Shown one piece after another: positions 1 through 7,604 of a DNA stretch of 64,000 bases. This DNA comes from Catellatospora sp. TT07R-123 (GTDB taxonomy: Bacteria; Actinomycetota; Actinomycetes; Mycobacteriales; Micromonosporaceae), in NCBI RefSeq assembly GCF_018327705.1, contig NZ_BNEM01000002.1, positions 4,030,001-4,094,000 on the forward strand, read 5' to 3'. Position 1 is the first letter of the stretch. Each line of letters starts with the position of its first letter. The notes under the pieces were generated by a model, which worked only from the letters and a program-made list of their open reading frames with translations, ran no database searches and had not been told where the DNA came from. Both the position numbers and the translations under genes were made by a program.

Positions 1-5
1 ATGAC

Positions 6-19
6 TGAACGGGAGTTCA
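6..19. promoter_or_regulatory. TGAAC-N4-GTTCA palindrome in front of the carboxylase beta gene
   Basis: The sequence TGAAC GGGA GTTCA is a perfect 5-4-5 dyad. It abuts the purine-rich AGGAGG (19-24) upstream of the GTG start at 42. The same motif occurs upstream of the carboxylase alpha gene (11437-11450) and over the start codon of the mutase gene (32138-32151). A shared operator for a propionyl-CoA pathway regulator is my inference. The promoter itself must lie upstream of the window. Confidence 0.5.
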
Positions 20-41
20 GGAGGTTCGTTAGCATCACGGC

Positions 42-1637
42 GTGACGACAACGGTGCCGAAGGACAGCAGCCAGGTGAGCCGGACGACGGCGGGCAAGCT
101 CGCCGACTTCGACCGGCGGGTCGAGGAGGCCGTGCACGCGGGCTCGGCGCGGGCGGTGGAGAAGCAGCACGCCCGGGGCAAGAAGACGGCACGCGAGCGG
201 ATCGGGCTGCTGCTCGACGAGGGCTCGTTCGTGGAGCTGGACGAGCTGGCCCGGCACCGCTCCATCAACTTCGGGCAGGAGCGCAACCGGCCCTACGGCG
301 ACGGCGTGGTCACCGGCTACGGCACGGTCGACGGCCGCCCGGTGTGCGTGTTCGCGCAGGACTTCACGGTGTTCGGCGGCTCGCTGGGCGAGGTCTTCGG
401 CCAGAAGATCGTCAAGGTGATGGATCTGGCGATGAAGACCGGCTGCCCGGTCATCGGCATCAACGACTCCGGCGGCGCCCGCATCCAGGAGGGCGTGGTC
501 TCGCTCGGCCTGTACGGCGAGATCTTCTTCCGCAACGTGCGCGCCTCCGGCGTGATCCCGCAGATCTCGCTGGTCATGGGCCCGTGCGCGGGCGGCGCGG
601 TCTACTCCCCCGCCGTCACCGACTTCACCGTGATGGTCGACCAGACCTCGCACATGTTCATCACCGGCCCGGACGTGATCAAGACCGTCACCGGCGAGGA
701 CGTGGGCATGGAGGAGCTGGGCGGCGCGCGCACCCACAACACGAAGAGCGGCAACGCGCACTACCTGGCCACCGACGAGGCCGACGCGATCGAGTACGTC
801 AAGGCGCTGCTGTCGTACCTGCCGAGCAACAACCTGGACCAGGCGCCCGCCTACCCGGCCGCCGCCGACCTGGACCCGTCCGACACCGACGCCGTCCTGG
901 ACACGCTGATCCCCGACTCGGCCAACCAGCCCTACGACATGCACGCCGTGCTGGAGTCGATCGTCGACGACGGCGAGTTCCTGGAAGTCCAGCCGCTGTA
1001 CGCGCAGAACATCATCACCGGCTTCGGCCGGGTCGAGGGCAGGCCGGTCGGCGTCGTCGCCAACCAGCCGATGCACCTCGCGGGCTGCCTGGACATCGAC
1101 GCCTCGGAGAAGGCGGCCCGGTTCGTGCGCACCTGCGACGCGTTCAACATCCCGGTGCTGACCTTCGTGGACGTGCCCGGCTTCCTGCCCGGCACCAGCC
1201 AGGAGTGGGACGGCATCATCCGCCGGGGCGCCAAGCTCATCTACGCGTACGCCGAGGCCACCGTCCCGAAGATCACGGTGATCACGCGCAAGGCGTACGG
1301 CGGCGCGTACGACGTCATGGGATCCAAGCACCTGGGCGCCGACCTCAACTTCGCCTGGCCGACCGCGCAGATCGCGGTGATGGGCGCGCAGGGCGCGGTG
1401 AACATCCTCTATCGTGCGGAGCTGGCCGCCGCCGACGACCCGGTGGCCCGCCGCACCGAGCTCATCGACGAGTACGAGGACACCCTGTGCAACCCGTACG
1501 TCGCCGCCGAGCGCGGCTACGTCGACGCGGTGATCCGACCGTCGGCCACCAGGGCGCACATCGTGCGCGGCCTGCGCACCCTGGCGACCAAGCGGGAGAC
1601 GCTGCCGCCGAAGAAGCACGGCAACATCCCCCTGTAA
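42..1637 (+). CDS. pccB: Acyl-CoA (propionyl-CoA) carboxylase beta subunit, carboxyltransferase
   Basis: This is the carboxyltransferase subunit that moves CO2 from carboxybiotin to an acyl-CoA, giving methylmalonyl-CoA if propionyl-CoA is the substrate. It is 531 residues, the usual length for actinobacterial AccD/PccB. An N-terminal crotonase-like half contains GGARIQEGV and [12 protein letters not shown], and a C-terminal half contains [12 protein letters not shown]. From family knowledge, Asp in that GGAYDVM segment marks propionyl-CoA-preferring enzymes, while acetyl-CoA-preferring paralogues carry a hydrophobic residue or Cys there. The GTG start at 42 follows AGGAGG at 19-24 with a rather long gap, and I see no better in-frame start. 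The epsilon subunit gene lies just downstream (2659-2874) and a biotinylated alpha chain at 11.5 kb. The acyl-CoA preference is inferred from that one residue. Confidence 0.93.
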   Translation: MTTTVPKDSSQVSRTTAGKLADFDRRVEEAVHAGSARAVEKQHARGKKTARERIGLLLDEGSFVELDELARHRSINFGQERNRPYGDGVVTGYGTVDGRPVCVFAQDFTVFGGSLGEVFGQKIVKVMDLAMKTGCPVIGINDSGGARIQEGVVSLGLYGEIFFRNVRASGVIPQISLVMGPCAGGAVYSPAVTDFTVMVDQTSHMFITGPDVIKTVTGEDVGMEELGGARTHNTKSGNAHYLATDEADAIEYVKALLSYLPSNNLDQAPAYPAAADLDPSDTDAVLDTLIPDSANQPYDMHAVLESIVDDGEFLEVQPLYAQNIITGFGRVEGRPVGVVANQPMHLAGCLDIDASEKAARFVRTCDAFNIPVLTFVDVPGFLPGTSQEWDGIIRRGAKLIYAYAEATVPKITVITRKAYGGAYDVMGSKHLGADLNFAWPTAQIAVMGAQGAVNILYRAELAAADDPVARRTELIDEYEDTLCNPYVAAERGYVDAVIRPSATRAHIVRGLRTLATKRETLPPKKHGNIPL

Positions 1638-1720
1638 CGGCAGTCATCGATCATCAGCGGTGAGTGACGCCCATGTGGCACAACGTTCACGTCGACCGTC
1701 CGGTGTGGAACGATGGCGGG

Positions 1721-2662
1721 ATGAACCTGCCACGACGCCACACCGTGCTGGTCGACGTGGGCTACCTGTACGCGGCCTCGGGCGAGCTGGTGCTGGGCAC
1801 CCCGAACCGCTCGGAGTTCAAAGTGGACGCCGAGCCGCTCATTCACGCACTCATGCAGCTCGCGGCCCAGCGGCTCGGCGAGGACCTGCTGCGGGTGTAC
1901 TGGTTCGACGCGGCCCGGGACCGGGTGCCCACCATCGACCAGCGCGTCATCGCGCAGATGGCGCAGGTCAAGCTGCGCCTGGGCAACCTCAACATGCGCG
2001 GGCAGCAGAAGGGCGTGGACGCCCAGATCCGCAGCGACCTGGAGACCCTGGCCCGGCACAAGGCGATCACCGACGCGGTGCTGGTCGCCGGGGACGAGGA
2101 CATGCTGTCGGCGATCGAGGCGGCGCAGAGCTACGGGGTGCGCGTGCACCTGTGGGGCGTCGAGCCGCCCTACGGCACCAACCAGGCCGAACGCCTGCTC
2201 TGGGAGAGCGACACGGTGTTCACGCTGGACGCCGACACGGTCCGGCCGTACTTCACGGCGACCGGCCGCATCCGTACGCCCACCCCGGCCGAGGTCTTCT
2301 CGGGCCGCCCGGCGATCGCGCTGCCGGTGTCGCAGGTGTCGGTGGCCCCCGAGCCGCGGCCCGCACCGTCCCGGCCGATCGGCCCGGCGCTGCCCGAGCG
2401 CGTCGACATCATCGACGTCGGTGAGTTCGTCGCGCAGAAGTGGATTCTGGCGCGGGGCCGTGACAACATCGGCGACCTGTTGCCGGGGCCGAAACTGCCG
2501 ACCGTCATCGACAAGGAGCTGCTGGTCGAGGCGGAGAAGGAGCTGGGCATCTCGCTGCGGCAGTACGAGAAGGCCCGGTTGTGGGTCCGCGACGGCTTCT
2601 GGTCGCGGGTGTATCGGGAGTTCGGCATGAGCCGGCCCCACGGGGAGGGAGAACAGAGATGA
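1721..2662 (+). CDS. NYN (PIN-like, LabA/DUF88-type) domain protein
   Basis: The N-terminal 170 residues look like an NYN domain. The strand HTVLVDVGYLY carries the first acidic residue, DAQIRSDLETLA follows in the middle, and VLVAGDEDM is the second acidic strand; this is the metal-binding layout of PIN-like RNases. A linker and a helical C-terminal region of about 80 residues follow (FVAQKWILARGRDNIG onward). The start is uncertain: ATG at 1721 puts HTVLVDV close to the N-terminus, while GTG 1664 and ATG 1673 would add up to 19 residues. The gene sits between the carboxylase beta and epsilon genes, and its stop overlaps the epsilon start as ATGA. RNA cleavage is a family-level prediction, and the substrate is unknown. 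Confidence 0.8.
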   Translation: MNLPRRHTVLVDVGYLYAASGELVLGTPNRSEFKVDAEPLIHALMQLAAQRLGEDLLRVYWFDAARDRVPTIDQRVIAQMAQVKLRLGNLNMRGQQKGVDAQIRSDLETLARHKAITDAVLVAGDEDMLSAIEAAQSYGVRVHLWGVEPPYGTNQAERLLWESDTVFTLDADTVRPYFTATGRIRTPTPAEVFSGRPAIALPVSQVSVAPEPRPAPSRPIGPALPERVDIIDVGEFVAQKWILARGRDNIGDLLPGPKLPTVIDKELLVEAEKELGISLRQYEKARLWVRDGFWSRVYREFGMSRPHGEGEQR

Positions 2663-2874
2663 GCGAGCAGGGTCCGATCCGGATCGAACGCGGCGTCCCG
2701 ACGGCCGAGGAACTGGCCGCGCTGGTCGCGGTGCTGTCGGCGCGGCCCGGCGTGGCACCGGCCACACCGGACGCGGCGTCGGACTGGTGGCGCAGCGGCC
2801 TGCCCGGCGTGACCAGGCCCGGTGCGACCAGGCCCGGCGCGGGCGCGTGGCGGCGTTCGGGGTTGCCCGCCTGA
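2659..2874 (+). CDS. accE: Acyl-CoA carboxylase epsilon subunit
   Basis: This small 71-residue protein begins MSEQGPIRIERGVPTAEELA and continues into an alanine/valine-rich helix (ALVAVLSARPG). That is the pattern of actinobacterial AccE/PccE, the accessory subunit that stabilises the alpha-beta carboxylase complex. The tail has Trp-containing segments (ASDWWRSGLPG, GAWRRSGLP). ATG 2659 is preceded by GGGGAGGGAG (2642-2651) and overlaps the previous stop by four bases, so translation is probably coupled to the NYN gene. Three short imperfect repeats encode the Gly-Val/Ala-Thr-Arg-Pro stretch. The identification rests on the N-terminal motif, the length and the linkage to the beta subunit. Confidence 0.85.
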   Translation: MSEQGPIRIERGVPTAEELAALVAVLSARPGVAPATPDAASDWWRSGLPGVTRPGATRPGAGAWRRSGLPA

Positions 2875-2999
2875 CGGTGTGCATCCTTGCCCGATTTCGG
2901 TAGTCTGCTAGCGCTGGAATCGGTGGGCACCCATGGCCTCGACTCGTCGGCCGCCGGCGGCACGCCACCGACTCGCCAATGGGGGAGGTAACAAGCGCC

Positions 3000-3578
3000 A
3001 TGGGACTGCCCGAAGAGGACAAGGGACCCGCCTGGCTGCGTGACTACGGCCGCGCCAGCGGATATACCAAGGCCAGCAGCTTCACCGGGTACGACGAGGG
3101 CAAGCTCGCCGTCGAGCTGGGGGATCTGAAGCTCTTCGCCGACGTGCTGGAGAAGGAGCACATGCTCGACTACCGCCCGCACGCGCAGGTGGTGTTCGAG
3201 CAGATGGCCACGGTGACGCAGAGCCCGGACAAGCGGTTCCAGGAGCTGTGCGCCGGCATGCAGGGCCACCGCGACATGCTCGTGCAGGCCGCCGACGCGC
3301 TGGCCCGCCACGACGAGGCGGTGCTCAACCTGGTCAAGGCGACCCGCGAGATCATCAAGCAGTACGGCAAGACCGACGCGCTCACCGCGACCCGCACCTC
3401 CGACGTCAACCGGGTGCTGGCCGCCGACCCGAACGCGGCCCCGCCCGGCCAGAACGGGCAGCCGGCCACGCAGCCCGGCACGGGTCAGCCCGCGGGCACC
3501 CCGGGTGCTTCCACCATCCCGGCCGTGAACCCGACCGACGGCGCGACCACTTCCGACAATGGCGGTGACTACCGATGA
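3000..3578 (+). CDS. Helical type VII secretion-associated protein, unassigned
   Basis: The protein is 192 residues. The first 140 are predicted helical (DLKLFADVLEKEHML, ADALARHDEAVLNLVKATRE) and the last 45 are a Pro/Gly/Thr/Gln-rich tail. It has no signal peptide or membrane segment. The start at ATG 3000 follows GGGGGAGG (2981-2988); an upstream GTG-type start at 2979 would include that Shine-Dalgarno sequence, so I rejected it. It overlaps the next gene as ATGA, and a mycosin gene follows. I infer an ESX/WXG-type substrate or chaperone-like partner from context and helical architecture. No strict WXG motif is present, and I do not recognise the family. Confidence 0.65.
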   Translation: MGLPEEDKGPAWLRDYGRASGYTKASSFTGYDEGKLAVELGDLKLFADVLEKEHMLDYRPHAQVVFEQMATVTQSPDKRFQELCAGMQGHRDMLVQAADALARHDEAVLNLVKATREIIKQYGKTDALTATRTSDVNRVLAADPNAAPPGQNGQPATQPGTGQPAGTPGASTIPAVNPTDGATTSDNGGDYR

Positions 3579-4786
3579 CGGGGACCGACTGGAACGCCGT
3601 CCCGATGCAGACCATGTGGGACTGGGTCAACGGGCGGCAGCTCAGCCCGCACTACGAGCAGGCTGACGGCTGGAAGAAGGCGAGCGAGCTCGCCGGGCTG
3701 CACCGCGACCGGCTCAAGGTCTACCGGGAGAAGCTGGCCGGGATCTGGCGGCCCGAGGGCAGCGAGGCGGCCAAGGCGTTCCTGACCCGGCTCGACGAGC
3801 TCATCGCGTCGGTGGAGAACGTCGGCCAGGTGACCGGCGGCAACTACGCGTACGCCCATGACATGCCGATCTCGATCGACGAGGCCAAGCGCAAGCTCAA
3901 GCCGATCTACGACGCGTACATGAAGTACCTCCCGGCGTCCGGCCCGAACCCGACGCGGCCGTCGGACCTGCCCAGCGGCGAGGGCACCGTCGACCAGTAC
4001 CTGGCCAAGAAGCTGGCCGAGGCGCGCCGGATCATGGCCGACCTCGGCTCGTCGCTGGTCATGGCGCCGTACAACATGGTCAAGCCCGCGCCGTACGTGC
4101 CGCCGGGCCGGGGCACCGTGCTCGACCACGGCGGCGACTACGGCACGCCGCCGGCGATCGTGCCGCCGATGATCCCGCCGATCATGCCGATCCCGCCGGC
4201 GGTTCCCCCGTCGAGCTTCACGCCGACCCCGGTGCCGATGCCCGGCGGGCCCGACCTGTCCGGCCTGAACCCGACGCCGCCCACCACGACGGTGCCGGTC
4301 GGCGGCACCCCCACCACCAACCCGACGCTGCCCCCGGCGACCGGCAACCCCGGCCTGCCGCCCGGCGTCATCGGCGCACCGCCGATGACCGGCCTGCCCG
4401 CCGGAGCCCGCCCGCCGGTGATCGGCGGCGTCGGCACGCCGCTGGCCCGCGGCGCGGGCATGCCCGGCGGCGTGATCGGCGGCGCTCCGGCGGCGGGCGC
4501 GGCCCGCGCCGGCGGCGCGCGGCCGAACCCGGTCGGCGGCATGATCGGCGGCGGTGCACCCGGCGCGGCCGGGCGCGGTGCCGCCGGGGCGCGCGGCACG
4601 GCCGGGCTCGGCGGCCCCCTGGGCGGCGCGCCGGGACGTCCCGGCCAGCGCCGTGATGGCGAGGGCGAGGACCACGAGGATCCGGACACCCTGTGGAGCG
4701 TGGCCCAGGGCGTGGCGCCGGTGCTGGACGCACCGGAGGCGCCCGGCCCGGTCGACCCCGGTCCGGCGATCGGCATGTACCGGTGA
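3575..4786 (+). CDS. PPE/WXG100-like protein with long Pro-Gly-Ala-rich C-terminus
   Basis: The protein is 403 residues. The N-terminal 170 are helical and resemble WXG100/PPE-type proteins, with WKKASELAGLHRDRL and GIWRPEGSEAAKAFLTRL; the latter is a W-x-x-x-G turn followed by the S/A-A-x-A-F pattern seen in actinomycete substrates. The remaining 230 residues are low complexity, rich in PPIMPIPP-type and GGAPGAAG-type repeats. There is no signal peptide. ATG 3575 overlaps the upstream stop (ATGA), and its own stop overlaps the mycosin start (GTGA), so the three genes form one translationally coupled unit. A role as an exported, cell-envelope-facing type VII substrate is inference. Confidence 0.65.
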   Translation: MTGTDWNAVPMQTMWDWVNGRQLSPHYEQADGWKKASELAGLHRDRLKVYREKLAGIWRPEGSEAAKAFLTRLDELIASVENVGQVTGGNYAYAHDMPISIDEAKRKLKPIYDAYMKYLPASGPNPTRPSDLPSGEGTVDQYLAKKLAEARRIMADLGSSLVMAPYNMVKPAPYVPPGRGTVLDHGGDYGTPPAIVPPMIPPIMPIPPAVPPSSFTPTPVPMPGGPDLSGLNPTPPTTTVPVGGTPTTNPTLPPATGNPGLPPGVIGAPPMTGLPAGARPPVIGGVGTPLARGAGMPGGVIGGAPAAGAARAGGARPNPVGGMIGGGAPGAAGRGAAGARGTAGLGGPLGGAPGRPGQRRDGEGEDHEDPDTLWSVAQGVAPVLDAPEAPGPVDPGPAIGMYR

Positions 4787-5907
4787 GGCGAGCTCTGCGC
4801 GCGGCGGCGGTGCTGGTCACCGCCGCCGCCACCATCGCGGTGGGCGCGGTTCCCGCGCACGCCGACCGCTTCCGCGACGACCAGTGGTTCCTGGGCTACC
4901 TCGACCTGGCCAAGGCGCACGCGATCAGCCAGGGCGAGGGCGTCACCGTCGCGGTGATCGACTCCGGCGTCGAGGCGCACCACCCGGACCTGGACGGCAA
5001 CGTGCTGCCCGGCGTCGACGTGGTGCCCGGCGGCGGCGGCAACGGCTGGGGCGACCTGGACGGGCACGGCACCGGCATGGCCGGGCTGATCGCCGCGCAC
5101 GGCCACGGCAGCGGTGCGGGCGTGCTCGGCGTCGCCCCCAAGGCGAAGATCTTCCCGATCCGGATGGCCAACAGCGCCGGCATGGGCAACGGCGACGCCA
5201 TCGTCAAGGGCATCGACGAGGCCGTGACCCGCAAGATAAAGATCATCTCGATCTCGGTGTCGGCGTTCTCCGCGGTGCCCGACGACCTCATCGACGCGGT
5301 GGCGCGGGCCCGTGCCGCGGGCTGCCTGGTCTTCGCGGCCAGCGGCAACGCCCCCGAGGACTTCGTGGTCACCGCCCCGGCCCGCTACCCCGGCGCCGTC
5401 GCGGTGGGCGCGGTCGACCGCAACGGCGCACACATGACCTCGTCGGTGAGCGGCCCGGAGCTGGTGCTCAGCGCTCCCGGCGCCGACATCACCAGCGCCA
5501 GCAAAATCAACAAGTCCGCCGGTACGCAGTACCGGCGCGGCAGCGGCACCAGCCCCGCCACCGCGATCGCCGCAGGCGTGGCGGCACTGGTCTGGTCCAA
5601 GTACCCGACGCTGACCGGCGACGAGGTGCTGGAGCGGCTGACCCGTACCGCGGTGGACAAGGGCCCGAAGGGCCAGGACCGCGACTACGGGTTCGGCGTG
5701 GTCGACCCGGTCGCCGCGCTCACCGCCCCGGCCGCGTCCCCCAGCGCCGCGCCGACCGACGGCTCGGTCGCCACCTTCGGGGCCAGTGAACTCCCCGACA
5801 CCAGCGACGGCGGCGGCCTGCGGCTGGGCGTGATCGCCCTGGTGGTCGGGGCGCTCATCGTCCTCGGCGGCGTGGCCGTCGTCATCGCCCGAACAGTGCG
5901 CAGGTAG
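4783..5907 (+). CDS. Mycosin-like S8 serine protease, membrane anchored
   Basis: This is a subtilase of 374 residues. A signal peptide of about 27 residues ends PAHA. The catalytic triad is visible: Asp60 in VAVIDSGV, His95 in DGHGTGMAG and Ser257 in SGTSPATAIAAG. A single C-terminal transmembrane helix at about 341-366 is followed by ARTVRR, so the protease domain should face outward. This architecture is that of type VII secretion mycosins (MycP). The GTG start at 4783 forms GTGA with the preceding stop. No ecc machinery genes are in the window, so any ESX apparatus it serves must be encoded elsewhere. Confidence 0.88.
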   Translation: MRRALRAAAVLVTAAATIAVGAVPAHADRFRDDQWFLGYLDLAKAHAISQGEGVTVAVIDSGVEAHHPDLDGNVLPGVDVVPGGGGNGWGDLDGHGTGMAGLIAAHGHGSGAGVLGVAPKAKIFPIRMANSAGMGNGDAIVKGIDEAVTRKIKIISISVSAFSAVPDDLIDAVARARAAGCLVFAASGNAPEDFVVTAPARYPGAVAVGAVDRNGAHMTSSVSGPELVLSAPGADITSASKINKSAGTQYRRGSGTSPATAIAAGVAALVWSKYPTLTGDEVLERLTRTAVDKGPKGQDRDYGFGVVDPVAALTAPAASPSAAPTDGSVATFGASELPDTSDGGGLRLGVIALVVGALIVLGGVAVVIARTVRR

Positions 5908-5918
5908 CGTTGCGGTCC

Positions 5919-6542
5919 ATGTCGACTCGTCCGAACTTCGTGCTCGCCTCGGCCAGCCCGGCGCGCCGCAACCTGCTCGCGGCCGCCGGGATCGACGTCG
6001 AGATCATCGTCAGCGGCGTCGACGAGGAAGCGGTGGAAGCCACCACCGCCGAGGCGCTCAGCGGCGTGCTGGCCCGGATGAAGGCCCACGCCGTGGCCGA
6101 GCGGCTGCGCCACAACGCGCACCCGCACCCGCACGCCGTGGTGCTCGGCTGCGACTCCGTGCTCGCCTTCGACGGGCAGATCCTCGGCAAGCCCGACGGC
6201 CCCGAGGAGGCGGCCGAGCGCTGGCAGGCGATGCGCGGCCGCAGCGGCGTGCTGCACACCGGCCACTGCCTGATCGACCTGGCCGACGGCCGGGCGGTGC
6301 AGGGCGACGCCGCCACCGTGGTGCACTTCGCCGACATCAGCGACGCCGAGATCGAGGCGTACGTCGCCTCCGGCGAGCCGCTGTGGGTCGCCGGCTCCTT
6401 CACCATCGACGGGCTGGGCAGCGCGTTCGTGGAGCGCCTGGAGGGCGACCACACGAACGTGATCGGCCTGTCGCTGCCGCTGCTGCGCCGCATGCTGGCC
6501 GAGCTGGGCTACGAGATCACCCAGTTCTGGCGGGGCCGCTGA
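5919..6542 (+). CDS. maf: Maf-like nucleoside triphosphate pyrophosphatase
   Basis: Maf proteins hydrolyse non-canonical or modified nucleoside triphosphates to monophosphates and have been linked to septum control. The family signatures are present in a 207-residue protein: FVLASASPARRNLL at the N-terminus, VLGCDSVLAFDGQILGKP, then SGVLHTGHCLI and the late GSFTIDGLGSAFVE. ATG 5919 is preferred over TTG 5910 because it puts the conserved strand immediately after the start. It lies only 11 bases after the mycosin stop, so it may share that transcript. Maf genes commonly sit near acyl-CoA carboxylase genes in actinobacteria, as here. Confidence 0.92.
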   Translation: MSTRPNFVLASASPARRNLLAAAGIDVEIIVSGVDEEAVEATTAEALSGVLARMKAHAVAERLRHNAHPHPHAVVLGCDSVLAFDGQILGKPDGPEEAAERWQAMRGRSGVLHTGHCLIDLADGRAVQGDAATVVHFADISDAEIEAYVASGEPLWVAGSFTIDGLGSAFVERLEGDHTNVIGLSLPLLRRMLAELGYEITQFWRGR

Positions 6543-6573
6543 ACCACACCGCCACGGGCATAGGCTCGCAGGC

Positions 6574-7233
6574 ATGAGCCGGAACTTCATCACGGTCACC
6601 GAGGAGCTGCACGACTACGTCGTCAGGCACGGCACCCCGCTCGACGAGCTGCAACTGGCGCTGCGGGCGGAGACCGAGGAGGCGACCGGGTCGGCCGCGG
6701 GCATGCAGATCGAGCCCGAGTACGCCGCGTTCCTGACCATGCTCACCAAGCTCACCGGGGTGCGCCAGGCGGTCGAGGTCGGCACGTTCACCGGGATGTC
6801 GTCGCTGGCGATCGCCCGCGGCATGGCCGAAGACGGGCGGCTGACCTGCTTCGACGTCTCCGAGGAGTACACCTCGATCGCGCGGCGGTACTGGGCGCGG
6901 GCCGGGCTGGCCGACCGCATCGAGCTGCGGCTCGGCCCGGCCGCCGAGGGGCTGGCGCGGCTGCCCGAGCAGCCGTACCTCGACCTCGCGTTCATCGACG
7001 CCGACAAGGAGAGCTACCGGACGTACTGGGAGCTGCTGGTGCCCCGGATGCGCTCCGGCGGGCTGATCATCGCCGACAACACGCTGTGGTCCGGGCGGGT
7101 GCTGCACCCCGAACCCGACGACGAGGAGACCGAGGCGATCGTCGCCTTCAACGCGGCCGTCGCCGCCGACCCCCGCGTGGAGCCCGTCATGCTCCCCTTC
7201 TCCGACGGCGTGACGCTCGCCCGCATCCGCTGA
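6574..7233 (+). CDS. SAM-dependent O-methyltransferase (class I, catechol OMT-like)
   Basis: The protein is 219 residues, matching the bacterial O-methyltransferase family 3 that includes catechol and caffeoyl-CoA methyltransferases. Motif I is AVEVGTFTGMSSLAIA, and the metal-coordinating acidic loop is LAFIDADKESYRTYW. DNTLWSGRVLHP follows, with the conserved Asp-Asn pair. ATG 6574 begins MSRNFITVTEEL, a typical N-terminus for actinomycete members. The gene stands alone on the plus strand after maf and is followed by a repeat-rich spacer. The acceptor substrate cannot be read from the sequence. Confidence 0.88.
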   Translation: MSRNFITVTEELHDYVVRHGTPLDELQLALRAETEEATGSAAGMQIEPEYAAFLTMLTKLTGVRQAVEVGTFTGMSSLAIARGMAEDGRLTCFDVSEEYTSIARRYWARAGLADRIELRLGPAAEGLARLPEQPYLDLAFIDADKESYRTYWELLVPRMRSGGLIIADNTLWSGRVLHPEPDDEETEAIVAFNAAVAADPRVEPVMLPFSDGVTLARIR

Positions 7234-7257
7234 CCCACCCGCCCACACCACCCTGCC

Positions 7258-7320
7258 GCGCCACGCCCGCCCCGCCCCGCGCCACGCCCGCCCCGCCCCG
7301 CGCCACGCCCGCGCCGCGCC
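7258..7320. repeat. Three tandem copies of a 21-bp GC-only unit
   Basis: The unit beginning GCGCCACGCCC is repeated at 7258-7278, 7279-7299 and 7300-7320, the last copy diverging at its end. It directly follows the O-methyltransferase stop and precedes the family-A inverted repeat. The spacer from 7234 to 7600 holds only repeats and no gene that I can support. Confidence 0.75.
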
Positions 7321-7334
7321 GCGCCGCGCCGCTC

Positions 7335-7412
7335 ATGATCAGCGCAGTTTCGGGGAAAGTGCTGGAATCTTGAGCTTCTTTCGCACACTTTCCCCGAAAC
7401 TGCACTGATCAT
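7335..7412 (-). repeat. Dispersed inverted-repeat family A, copy A1
   Basis: The arms at 7335-7362 and 7383-7412 share a core of ATGATCAG, C/TGCAG and TTTCGGGGAAAGTG in inverted orientation, with one mismatch in about 25 bases. The loop, read on the minus strand, contains AAAGAAG and AAGATTCCAGCA, which also occur in copies A2 (11344-11407) and A3 (21243-21316). This copy lies between two convergent genes and is inverted relative to the other two. Confidence 0.85.
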
Positions 7413-7472
7413 CGCCGAGGCCCCGCGTCGGCCGCGATCGCGGCGGCAGCAGGCCGACGGCTGGAGATCCGA

Positions 7473-7520
7473 AATCGTGGACGCCAGGTGCTGTCATAGC
7501 GACACCCAGCGTCCACGATT
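7473..7520. repeat. Hairpin element with 12-bp perfect arms
   Basis: AATCGTGGACGC (7473-7484) pairs perfectly with GCGTCCACGATT (7509-7520). The loop has a smaller inner dyad (TGTC and GACA). It sits between repeats A1 and B1 in the spacer between convergent genes, with no U-tract. I saw no second copy in this window. Confidence 0.6.
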
Positions 7521-7545
7521 CGCGATCACCACCCGCTACCGGACG

Positions 7546-7604
7546 TTGATCACGGTGGCGGGGTGGCGACACACCGTCGAACCCGGCCATAAGTTCATGA
7601 TCAA
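7546..7604 (-). repeat. Dispersed repeat family B, copy B1 (supplies the stop codon of the MFS gene)
   Basis: This 59-bp element is bounded by TTGATCA and TGATCAA and contains CGTCGAACCCGGCCATAAG. Close relatives lie at 24331-24391, as paired copies at 38723-38760/38841-38878, and inside a gene at 60701-60760. On the minus strand its first bases, TTGATCATGAAC, overlap the end of the MFS transporter gene, whose TGA stop (7603-7601) lies in the element. Confidence 0.8.

Noticed and set aside
1-45. Fourteen-codon frame starting at base 1 and overlapping the carboxylase GTG
   Set aside because: It starts at the window edge and may just be the end of something upstream. It also consists of the operator palindrome, so I did not call it a gene.
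3000-5907. Complete ESX/type VII secretion system
   Set aside because: No EccB, EccC, EccD or EccE gene is present within the window.
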